From positions 1-7,825 of the forward strand of contig JAPTWR010000209.1 in assembly GCA_028065135.1 (NCBI GenBank): DNA of 7,825 nucleotides. Direction: 5' to 3'. How positions within the stretch are numbered: the first letter of the stretch is position 1; each line of letters opens with the position of its first letter. The stretch is from Acidithiobacillus sp. GTDB lineage: Bacteria > Pseudomonadota > Gammaproteobacteria > Acidithiobacillales > Acidithiobacillaceae. Made by a program: the position numbers and the translations under genes. Of this stretch, positions 1 to 5,903 are shown one piece after another. The notes below the pieces were generated by a model, which did not search any database, had not been told where the DNA came from, and saw only the letters and a program-made list of their open reading frames with translations.

Positions 1-370
1 TCGCCATACGCTGCGGCTCGTAGGCCGACGCTATCGCAGTATCCGGCTCACGCATTTCTCTCAACATACGTGGCGTATTACGGATCAAACAAGTGGTGGT
101 AGATAGAACGAGAAAACCAACAATAGCCAAATACCAGTTGGTTCGGTAAACATTATATAAACCAAGATCACGAAAGACATCAAACCAGAACGGGCCAAAT
201 TTCAGAATATAGTTTTGATATGGCTGTTGCTGGTTCAACACCGTGCCTATAATAGAAGCAATCGCCAACAATACCAGGAGGTTGACAGCTAACCGCATGG
301 AGCCAAGAAAGTTTACCGCTAAGCGGGCTCTCGAATGATTTACAACCCCTACGGAGATCTGCTTAGCCAA
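1..370 (-). CDS. resB: ResB/Ccs1 cytochrome c maturation protein, N-terminal part (cut by window edge)
   Basis: ResB works with ResC (CcsA) in the system II pathway that delivers heme and ligates it to apocytochromes c outside the inner membrane. The 123 codons visible carry family hallmarks: the FLGSMRLAVNLLVLLAIASI segment (residues 22-41), the first membrane helix; then GTVLNQQQPY and FGPFWFDVFRDLGLYNVY, the conserved loop; then a second helix from about NWYLAIVGFLVLSTT, ending CLIRNTPRMLREM. No ATG precedes the conserved region. An in-frame TGA lies upstream, and the best start is a TTG at 370-368 with AGAGGA seven bases before it. The gene continues past base 1. It lies downstream of petC on the same strand, 616 bases away, and would serve the c-type cytochromes of that operon. 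The family call is firm; the start is inferred. Confidence 0.9.
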   Translation of the reverse strand, partial: MAKQISVGVVNHSRARLAVNFLGSMRLAVNLLVLLAIASIIGTVLNQQQPYQNYILKFGPFWFDVFRDLGLYNVYRTNWYLAIVGFLVLSTTTCLIRNTPRMLREMREPDTAIASAYEPQRMA

Positions 371-377
371 ATTCGCT

Positions 378-383
378 TCCTCT
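378..383 (-). promoter_or_regulatory. Ribosome binding site that decides the TTG start of resB
   Basis: AGAGGA sits seven bases before the TTG at 370. The first in-frame ATG (298-296) falls inside the first membrane helix and has no comparable site, so TTG is preferred. Confidence 0.55.
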
Positions 384-440
384 GGTGCATTCGCCTGAAT
401 AGCAAGTCATCAATAGACATGCGAACAGATCGATATCAGT

Positions 441-450
441 CACTTAAGTG
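441..450. promoter_or_regulatory. Perfect 10-base palindrome upstream of resB, possible operator
   Basis: CACTTAAGTG is its own reverse complement and lies 71 bases upstream of the resB start. It is flanked by the overlapping short palindromes ATCGAT and GATATC (429-437). A protein-binding role is inference only; a palindrome of this length can arise by chance. Confidence 0.25.
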
Positions 451-648
451 TAACTGCCTATTCCAATCCGCAACTCCTCATCACATCCTTGGAGTGATTC
501 ATCCATCATTGACCGCTGTTGGACGCACATTTGGAAAACTCTAGATTACGCACAACCATCCTGCCTGCAACGTCGGCCACAAGCCTGACTTGATATCATA
601 CATAACTATAGCAATCAAGCCCTCTCTAAGGGAGAAATCCAGTAGGAT

Positions 649-695
649 CCCCTTGTCGAGGGGCGCCGGTTACAAAATAGCGCCCCGCCCGGGCG
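649..695. repeat. Cluster of GC-rich hairpins in the petC-resB gap
   Basis: Two mutually exclusive stems share bases: CCCCT (649-653) with AGGGG (659-663), and GGGGCGC (660-666) with GCGCCCC (680-686). The perfect palindrome CGCCCGGGCG (686-695) follows. The competing stems could form alternative RNA structures on either strand. No T-run follows in either direction, so this is not a standard intrinsic terminator. Confidence 0.45.
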
Positions 696-707
696 TGTCC
701 TGCGCTG

Positions 708-748
708 CTCTCTGATCCCACACAACACCCGCTCTGCAGATCAGCGAG
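708..748. repeat. Interrupted inverted repeat (stem-loop)
   Basis: CTC (708-710) plus CTGATC (712-717) pair with GATCAG (739-744) plus GAG (746-748). This gives a 9-pair stem with one internal mismatch and a 21-base loop. A smaller hairpin follows at 762-780 (CTC, bulged C, AGC / GCT, GAG). The function is unknown. Confidence 0.4.
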
Positions 749-807
749 TATTCTTACTTAGCTCCAGCGGTTGTGCTGAGGATGGAGAGAGCACATACGA
801 TCGAATC

Positions 808-841
808 ACAAAATAAAATCTAAAACCACGCTGCCGTAGCC
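808..841 (-). terminator. Candidate rho-independent terminator of the pet operon
   Basis: Read on the minus strand, CTACG-GCAG-CGTGG forms a five-pair stem (one G-T pair, positions 839-826). It is followed directly by a T-rich run, TTTTAGATTTTATTTT (825-810). It lies about 150 bases after the petC stop. The stem is short, so termination may be partial, and read-through into resB is possible. Confidence 0.5.
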
Positions 842-927
842 TGTCCTGTGTAGAGACAAGTAGTTGCAGAACTAACCCCCCCCTCTTTCCTGAGGCGACG
901 CGGCACAGACATCCTCTTTAAATCATC

Positions 928-955
928 CCAGGGTGCCAATATAGGCCTTCCCTGG
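928..955 (-). other. Stem-loop just after petC
   Basis: CCAGGG (955-950 on the minus strand) pairs with CCCTGG (933-928). An inner GCC/GGC stem and a six-base TATATT loop sit inside. It starts 32 bases after the petC stop and has no T-run behind it, so it could protect the 3' end of the message rather than terminate it. The role is inferred from position. Confidence 0.4.
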
Positions 956-986
956 CCTTCGTGCCACCCCATGGTATCGATATCAT

Positions 987-1694
987 CTACCCCTTCTTTT
1001 TCAGATCTATCCAATACGCCGTTTTAAGCAAATAAGCGAGGATCGTGAATAGCAATAAAATACCAATCACGTACGGACCAAGGGCCATTCTCTTGAAATA
1101 GGATGGATCCGAAGCATATCGGAGAAAAGCAACGACATCAGCAACCTTCTTATGATATTCTGCAGGGGACAGTTTTCCGGGATAAATCACCTGCCCTTTC
1201 GGTCCAACAGTCCCCCCCCATGGGGCCAATACATTAGGCATGGCCACCATCGGGAACACATAATTATTCCAACCCGATGGGCGAGCCGGATCCCAGTAAA
1301 ATGACAACAGATACGTATAAATAAACTTCGATCCCAAATACCTATCCATATGACTCAGATCTGGAGGCGGCTTTCCAAACCATTTAGCTGCCATGTCAGG
1401 GGGCATCGGAGAGACTATCGTTTTCTTAAACGCGGCACCATTTGGAAGCATTATGTCCTTCTTTACCTCTTTCTTCGGCATACCAAGATCTGCGGTGAGA
1501 TACTCATAACGCAACGAACTGACCGAGTGACACGCCATACAATGGTCCGCAAAATATCTGGCTCCAGCTATGACAGTGGTTCGATTGAATGTGTAATGGG
1601 GAGTCATCCAATGCACTGTATCGCCCGCAGCAAAAGCCAAGCCGGGTACCAACATAGACACCAACAAGAACCACACATATCTATACCTGCTCAT
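987..1694 (-). CDS. petC1: Cytochrome c1 of the bc1 complex
   Basis: PetC is the membrane-anchored c-heme subunit of ubiquinol:cytochrome c oxidoreductase, passing electrons between the Rieske cluster and a soluble c-type cytochrome. The 235 residues begin with a signal peptide ending LAFA-A near residue 22. The heme-binding CMACH is at 52-56 and the methionine ligand context AMPNVLAP at 151-158 (Met152). A single C-terminal membrane helix spans about 205-227, followed by a positive tail, LKKKG. The length fits the family. Its ATG overlaps the petB stop (ATGA at 1694-1691), implying translational coupling. It is the last gene of the pet operon. The '1' in the symbol rests on operon order, because A. 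ferrooxidans has a second pet copy with a different neighbourhood. Confidence 0.95.
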   Translation of the reverse strand: MSRYRYVWFLLVSMLVPGLAFAAGDTVHWMTPHYTFNRTTVIAGARYFADHCMACHSVSSLRYEYLTADLGMPKKEVKKDIMLPNGAAFKKTIVSPMPPDMAAKWFGKPPPDLSHMDRYLGSKFIYTYLLSFYWDPARPSGWNNYVFPMVAMPNVLAPWGGTVGPKGQVIYPGKLSPAEYHKKVADVVAFLRYASDPSYFKRMALGPYVIGILLLFTILAYLLKTAYWIDLKKKG

Positions 1695-2899
1695 CCTGTC
1701 ACCCTCTCCGGTACGGGCCGCGTCGGTTCTATTCTGCTCATGATAGGTAGCAGTATATAAAACCCTAGATACAACGCGGTTGCCACCCGCTCTATCATGA
1801 AATATTTAGGCAGCGGCGGCTGTTCACCCACCCACGCCAAAGTAATGAAGGAAACTCCGGCAACAATGAGCATAGTTTTATACACGGGACGGTACCTGCT
1901 AGATCGAACAGGATTGCGATCAAGCCAAGGTAAGAGGAATGGCAATAATACAGACGTAATCATTATAGCAATTCCATAGTACTTGTTAGGTACCGCCCGG
2001 AGCATGGCATAATAGGGTGACAGATACCATGGAGGAGTCACATCCGGCAAACTAACCATTGGATTTGCGGCGAGGAACGTCGTGCGCTCCATAAAAATAC
2101 CATGCATCGTGGGAGCATAAAAGATAATTGTGACAAATATGGTCAAAAAAACGCCCACGCCAAACAAGTCTTTCACCGTATAATACGGATGAAATGGAAT
2201 GCCATCTAAAGGCTTGCCATCCGCTCCCTTGTTCTTCTTGATATCGATACCGTCCGGATTATTCGAGCCCACCCTATGTAAGGCGACAATATGCATTGCG
2301 ATGGCCGCAAGAATAATGAGAAAGAATAGAACGACATGCAGTGCCAAAAAGCGCTGCAATGTCGCAGTCCCAATGCCTGGACCACCACGCGCCAACGTGG
2401 TGAGGGGCGGACCAATGACCGGCACCGCATGTATGATAGAGGTGATAACCTCTCCGGCCCAGTAGGACAGATTCCCAAAGGGCAGGACATAGCCTACGAA
2501 CGCTTCCGCCATCATCAACAGGTAAATGATATATCCGATGGTCCACACCAACTCTCTCGGGGCGCGATGCGATCCGTACAGAAGCCCACGAAACATATGG
2601 GCATAGAGCAAGATGAACATAAGGGATACACCGTCAACATGCATATAACGTATCAACCAGCCCCACTTGGTGTCATACATAATACCTTGCACAGACTCAA
2701 ATGCACCCTGGGATGTGGGATCATAATGGGACAGCAGAAAGAACCCGCTGACCAGCTGGATTACAATCATCAACAGAAGCAAAGAACCCGCATAGTAGAG
2801 TATATTGAAGTTTCTCGGCGCAAAATACTCTGTTAAATGCTCTTTTACGGTCTCATCTAGAGGAAGTCTCTTATTGATCCATACTGAAAACCTACTCAT
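1691..2899 (-). CDS. petB1: Cytochrome b of the bc1 complex
   Basis: PetB is the integral membrane subunit that holds two b-hemes and both quinone sites of the bc1 complex. I place the start at ATG 2899 (402 residues) because a strong site, GAGGGGGGTGG (2915-2905), lies five bases before it; a TTG at 2917 lies upstream and is less likely. Heme ligand histidines are H87 and H101 (13 residues between) and H188 and H203 (14 between). The second spacing matches cytochrome b6 rather than mitochondrial-type b. The Qo motif reads PPWY (289-292) instead of PEWY. A full-length set of about eight membrane helices is visible and the C-terminal part is intact. It follows petA by 29 bases and overlaps petC. 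Confidence 0.96.
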   Translation of the reverse strand: MSRFSVWINKRLPLDETVKEHLTEYFAPRNFNILYYAGSLLLLMIVIQLVSGFFLLSHYDPTSQGAFESVQGIMYDTKWGWLIRYMHVDGVSLMFILLYAHMFRGLLYGSHRAPRELVWTIGYIIYLLMMAEAFVGYVLPFGNLSYWAGEVITSIIHAVPVIGPPLTTLARGGPGIGTATLQRFLALHVVLFFLIILAAIAMHIVALHRVGSNNPDGIDIKKNKGADGKPLDGIPFHPYYTVKDLFGVGVFLTIFVTIIFYAPTMHGIFMERTTFLAANPMVSLPDVTPPWYLSPYYAMLRAVPNKYYGIAIMITSVLLPFLLPWLDRNPVRSSRYRPVYKTMLIVAGVSFITLAWVGEQPPLPKYFMIERVATALYLGFYILLPIMSRIEPTRPVPERVTG

Positions 2900-2928
2900 C
2901 GGAACCACCCCCCTCAATTATTAGCCAG

Positions 2929-3549
2929 TCAACACAAGTGAGCTTTTGGATACATATGAGTAATCGTGGTGCTCATCTTTTCAGTGGAAATTTCATACTC
3001 TGGTACAGCCATATTATGTGGGGCTGGGGAACCCTGTATTACCCGGCAGGACAGATCATACATCGAACCGTGGCATGGGCAGTGAAACCCTCCGAGCCAC
3101 CACGGCGCGACACTTCCTTTCTTCGGTCTATAGTGTGGGATACAACATAAATGATTACAGATACGTATCCCGACATACCATTCAGGGATCCTGGAGCGGT
3201 ACATATTTGTACAGTATGGGGGCTGCTGCGGCACTTTACATAGCGGATCTTTCAAAATCCCCTTATCCATCGTCTCCTTTAACGAAGCCAACATTTCCGG
3301 GGTCCGATTTATTATTATCACCGGCTTTTTCTGCCACGGAACCGTTACCTGCATGCCAGGCTCGATGGGGGTGAGATCTACGGTGGTTGACGACGCGGCT
3401 TCTGCCGCTGCTGTTGGCTCCAAAGAATCCACCAAAGGCACGGCAACCATTCCAGCAACCACCGCTCCGACGGCAGATGTCGCCGCCGTTAAAAATCTCC
3501 GACGAGTAATATTCTTATGACCACCTTCCGCATCTGTAACCGTTGTCAT
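2929..3549 (-). CDS. petA1: Rieske iron-sulfur subunit of the bc1 complex
   Basis: PetA carries the 2Fe-2S cluster that takes electrons from quinol, or returns them in reverse flow. From ATG 3549 it has 206 residues; in-frame starts up to 3585 exist, but AGCGAGG lies close before 3549. A twin-arginine signal-anchor (TRRRFLT at 15-21, hydrophobic to about 40) fits Tat export. Cluster ligands are C131 and H133 in CNHLCC, and C157 and H160 in CPCHGS; C136 and C159 form the family disulfide. Ser162 and Tyr164, which tune cluster potential in relatives, are kept. Two positions normally glycine are cysteine: C135 (usual CTHLGC) and C168 (usual AGRV). The proline loop reads GSPAP (173-177). It lies 96 bases after sdr. 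Confidence 0.95.
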   Translation of the reverse strand: MTTVTDAEGGHKNITRRRFLTAATSAVGAVVAGMVAVPLVDSLEPTAAAEAASSTTVDLTPIEPGMQVTVPWQKKPVIIINRTPEMLASLKETMDKGILKDPLCKVPQQPPYCTNMYRSRIPEWYVGIRICNHLCCIPHYRPKKGSVAPWWLGGFHCPCHGSMYDLSCRVIQGSPAPHNMAVPEYEISTEKMSTTITHMYPKAHLC

Positions 3550-3645
3550 CTCTATAACCTCGCTAATGCCAGATATCAACATCATAATTACTAGAGTTCG
3601 TCTATTCTGCCGCGACTGGCATTGTCCGCAAGCAGATAGATCGTC

Positions 3646-4434
3646 TTATTGTTCCAGGGCAACCTTTCTACGATCATCGTGCTCTGCGTCTAACCACTCT
3701 CTAGCATCCATTATTTGGCCACGCACTTCCTTACTATCTGGACCCATTAGATAGTCATACACCGGCATTATGGCCTTTGGTGGGGGAACAGACATTATTG
3801 ATGCTCCGGGGTGCGTTCTTACCCGCATCCCCGTGCGGCAGGGCCCAGGATTTATCACATTTACGCGAACATTGGTCTTCTGCAATTCAATGGCGAGCGT
3901 GAGGGCAAGGTGTTCCGTTGCTGCTTTGCTCACGGCATAAGCGCCCCAATAACCTTTCGGTCTGCGAGCACAATCATCCGTTATGAATACCACTGAACTA
4001 TCACTAGATTCTAGCAGCAACGGCAAACAGGCTTGTGTCAATAGATATGGGGCAGTGGTATTTACTCTCATAGTGCTCTCCCACAACTCTTCATCATAAT
4101 ATTGGATCGGAGTTAATATATCGAGCTCTGCCGCATTGTGCAGAATACCATCCAACCTGCCCATATTTTCTTTTAACCGTTGTGCGAAATCTATGTAATC
4201 GCTTCCTTTCGCAGTCAGCAGGTTCATCGGGTGTATGATGGCTTCCTTATACCCAGAATCAACAATCTCATCGTACACGGCCTCCAGTTTCCGTTGTGTT
4301 CGACCCAATAAAACAACCTCAGCGCCTAAACTGGCAAATTCCATGGCCGCACAGCGTCCAATCCCTTCGCCAGCCCCGGTGACAACAATTACTCGACCGC
4401 TCAGTAAATTGTCAGCGGGCACATAATTATTCAT
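3646..4434 (-). CDS. sdrA1: Short-chain dehydrogenase/reductase-like protein of the petI operon, catalytic Ser replaced
   Basis: This is a Rossmann-fold protein of the classical SDR family, resembling YciK-type members, in the position of sdrA of the petI operon. The start is ATG 4434 (262 residues), preceded at five bases by GGAGG (4444-4440); it overlaps the cytochrome gene stop by eight bases. The nucleotide motif TGAGEGIG is at 19-26, NAA (usual NNAG) at 100-102, the structural Asn at N125, the active-site YAVSK at 166-170 (Tyr166, Lys170), and NPGPCRTGM at 195-203. The catalytic Ser, expected 13 residues before Tyr166, is Asp153 in FITDDCARR. It may therefore bind nucleotide without normal dehydrogenase activity. 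The substrate is unknown. Cytoplasmic location is inferred from the absence of a signal peptide. Confidence 0.93.
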   Translation of the reverse strand: MNNYVPADNLLSGRVIVVTGAGEGIGRCAAMEFASLGAEVVLLGRTQRKLEAVYDEIVDSGYKEAIIHPMNLLTAKGSDYIDFAQRLKENMGRLDGILHNAAELDILTPIQYYDEELWESTMRVNTTAPYLLTQACLPLLLESSDSSVVFITDDCARRPKGYWGAYAVSKAATEHLALTLAIELQKTNVRVNVINPGPCRTGMRVRTHPGASIMSVPPPKAIMPVYDYLMGPDSKEVRGQIMDAREWLDAEHDDRRKVALEQ

Positions 4435-5239
4435 CAGCGCCTCCCGGCAAGCTGCGCACATAGGCAGCCAACCCAGTAATCTGGGCCTCACTCAACCGCG
4501 ATGCAACATAACGCATTATGGCATGCGGATCATTGGTTCTGAGGCCTTTCTTGAAGTAATTCAGCTGTAAAACTACGTAGGCTTGCCTTTGCCCTGCCAA
4601 ACGGGGAAAGAGCGGTGGGTCACCTAGACCAGTTGGACCATGACAGGCCATGCATGCTGGTACATGCGTAGTAGAAATACCGCCTTCATATATTTTCTTT
4701 CCTGCTGCCGCCAATTTTGGGTTGACTACCTTGCCTTTCGCCGGAGCCTGCCTAGAGTAGTAGTCAGCCACATGTTGCACCTGTGCCGGCGTTAATGACG
4801 CCGCCATGCCCCACATGATAGCCTTCGCCATAGGATCCGCACGCGTGTGACTTCGGAAGTTGTCCAATTGTTTGACTATGTAAGGTGCCCATTGCCCCGC
4901 CAAGTCCGGGAACATCGCGCCTTGTGGGGATATCCCGGTCATTCCATGACAGGCCATGCATGTGCTGCTCACCGATTGTGGAATACCCCCGTTTTTGGTG
5001 TTCGCCGTTGTTTGTGTGCTCGCCGCAGAAGATGTCGTGGCTGTGGCGACCGTTGCAGAAGAGACGGTGGATGTGGTGCCCCCCGCAGAAGTAACCGCGG
5101 CTGCTACAGGCTTGTTATCACGCACCGTTGCCGCCTCGCCCTTGGTCGCAGAAAAAAACATGGTGCTCATACCGATGAGCACGATAGATACGGTCATCTT
5201 TGTTATGCCAGGTCTTTTGGTGCAGCTAAGTCGGACCAT
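4427..5239 (-). CDS. cycA1: Periplasmic diheme cytochrome c4 (CycA1 type)
   Basis: This two-heme c4 cytochrome probably shuttles electrons between periplasmic carriers and the bc1 complex encoded downstream. The start at 5239 (270 residues) is set by GGTGGAG at 5250-5244; an ATG at 5263 has no ribosome site. A signal or anchor segment lies at about 16-36, ending KGEAA. A low-complexity Ala/Thr/Ser/Val stretch follows at about 45-82. Two homologous heme domains then carry CMACHG at 94-99 and 196-201. Probable axial methionines are Met142 (IMWGMAASL) and Met242 (IMRYVASRL), which align with each other. The linker makes it longer than a bare c4 protein of roughly 200 residues. It is the first gene of the operon, with about 660 bases of non-coding DNA upstream. 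Confidence 0.93.
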   Translation of the reverse strand: MVRLSCTKRPGITKMTVSIVLIGMSTMFFSATKGEAATVRDNKPVAAAVTSAGGTTSTVSSATVATATTSSAASTQTTANTKNGGIPQSVSSTCMACHGMTGISPQGAMFPDLAGQWAPYIVKQLDNFRSHTRADPMAKAIMWGMAASLTPAQVQHVADYYSRQAPAKGKVVNPKLAAAGKKIYEGGISTTHVPACMACHGPTGLGDPPLFPRLAGQRQAYVVLQLNYFKKGLRTNDPHAIMRYVASRLSEAQITGLAAYVRSLPGGADE

Positions 5240-5243
5240 CTGT

Positions 5244-5254
5244 CTCCACCCCCG
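5244..5254 (-). promoter_or_regulatory. Ribosome binding site that fixes the cycA1 start
   Basis: GCGGGGGTGGAG (minus strand) lies four bases before the ATG at 5239. The upstream ATG at 5263 is preceded by AT-rich sequence with no purine-rich site. The same G-rich style of site precedes petB. Confidence 0.7.
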
Positions 5255-5302
5255 CGTTAGCATATACTTATCGTCTTATGCGTTTGAAACTCCCATATTT
5301 GA

Positions 5303-5334
5303 CGTATATGACTATAAAAACGGATTATGGTCAA
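5303..5334 (-). promoter_or_regulatory. Candidate sigma-70 promoter of the pet operon
   Basis: TTGACC (5334-5329) is a good -35. A weak -10 follows as CATATA (5310-5305, 18-base spacer) or TATACG (5308-5303, 20-base spacer). This would start the message roughly 55-60 bases before the cycA1 ATG. A second possibility is TTGAAC followed after 17 bases by ATATTG slightly further upstream. The poor -10 suggests an activator, but this is only a sequence match. Confidence 0.35.
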
Positions 5335-5386
5335 CCCCCAATATTCGTTATTGTTGCCACTGTTCAAACTACGCCCTTCAAAGTGG

Positions 5387-5436
5387 GAGAGCTTAGCGCG
5401 GCGATGCCCCCCCCAGACATCGCACCTCTCGCTTAG
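5387..5436. promoter_or_regulatory. Hairpin with C8 loop and flanking direct repeats upstream of cycA1
   Basis: GCGATG (5401-5406) pairs perfectly with CATCGC (5418-5423) around a loop holding eight consecutive C (5407-5414). GAGAG (5387-5391) and CTCTC (5426-5430) can pair outside it. GCTTAG occurs twice, 40 bases apart (5391 and 5431). It lies about 150-200 bases upstream of cycA1, a plausible place for a regulator-binding or RNA leader element. The function is not known. Confidence 0.4.
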
Positions 5437-5790
5437 TCGATGAATATTTTCGTTCCAAACATATTAGAGAATAATAGATAATTAATGCATCACCACGGAT
5501 TACGATGGCGTTAATATAGAAGTCAACATACTCCACGCAATAGGCACATTCTTTGACAATTGACCAAGCCATAACAGGTTGTTGCATGGCAAGAGCGTCC
5601 CTGCTTTATCTTTCTCAGAGCTAACGTAAACAAAGAAAAAGTATAACTCTAGACTCCAAATAGTATCCGTTAGTCGCGTCATTAAGGCACAGAAACCCAT
5701 GCGGCTTGGCGCTCTGCTCGAACCGGGAAACGGCAGGCCCGAAAAGCATCTATCATCAGGTCGTGCAATCGAGGTCTCGACAGAGGTCTG

Positions 5791-5842
5791 AAAAAATCCC
5801 GGCCCCTCACAACCGTTACCAGCAGGTCTGGTTGGTCGTGAG
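5791..5842 (-). terminator. Nested stem-loop followed by T6, candidate terminator of the small membrane protein gene
   Basis: On the minus strand CTCACGACC (5842-5834) pairs with GGTTGTGAG (5814-5806), nine pairs with one G-U. An inner stem ACCAG/CTGGT (5832-5828 and 5822-5818) has a five-base loop. Nine bases later comes TTTTTT (5796-5791). The gap is longer than usual for an intrinsic terminator. In the plus-strand RNA the wobble becomes an A-C mismatch, favouring the minus strand as the functional one. Confidence 0.5.
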
Positions 5843-5863
5843 TGTCTTTGTGAAGCCTGCACC

Positions 5864-5881
5864 TCCTCCCAAATTGGAGGA
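5864..5881 (-). other. Stem-loop after the small membrane protein gene
   Basis: TCCTCC (minus strand 5881-5876) pairs with GGAGGA (5869-5864) around a six-base loop, about 22 bases after the stop at 5904. No T-run follows. It may act together with the larger hairpin at 5806-5842 at the 3' end of the transcript. Confidence 0.4.
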
Positions 5882-5903
5882 TTCATTACACTCAGGTCAC
5901 ACT

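Larger units (their letters stand above)
371..986. other. petC-resB intergenic region, no gene seen, rich in stem-loops
   Basis: I see no open reading frame with a ribosome site or recognisable protein here. Several hairpins can be read directly: 649-663, 660-686, 708-748, 762-780, 826-839 and 928-955, plus the palindromes CGCCCGGGCG (686-695) and CACTTAAGTG (441-450). It holds the 3' end of the pet transcript and, towards 371, the leader of resB. I found no tRNA or rRNA. No convincing sigma-70 promoter for resB stood out. Confidence 0.6.
5437..5903. other. Upstream half of the cycA1 leader region, no convincing gene
   Basis: Reading frames here lack ribosome sites and recognisable protein sequence. 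The region holds a GAGGTCT direct repeat (5771-5777 and 5783-5789) and two stem-loops (5806-5842 and 5864-5881). A plus-strand ATG at 5699 starts a 30-codon frame that ends at TGA and resumes in the same frame; I could not identify it. It may be decayed coding DNA. Confidence 0.4.

Noticed and set aside
335..544. 69-codon plus-strand frame opposite the resB start
   Set aside because: It is antisense to resB and its leader, has no ribosome site and no recognisable sequence.
820..1014. 64-codon minus-strand frame overlapping the end of petC
   Set aside because: It overlaps petC in another frame, has no family resemblance and contains the post-petC hairpin; most likely chance.
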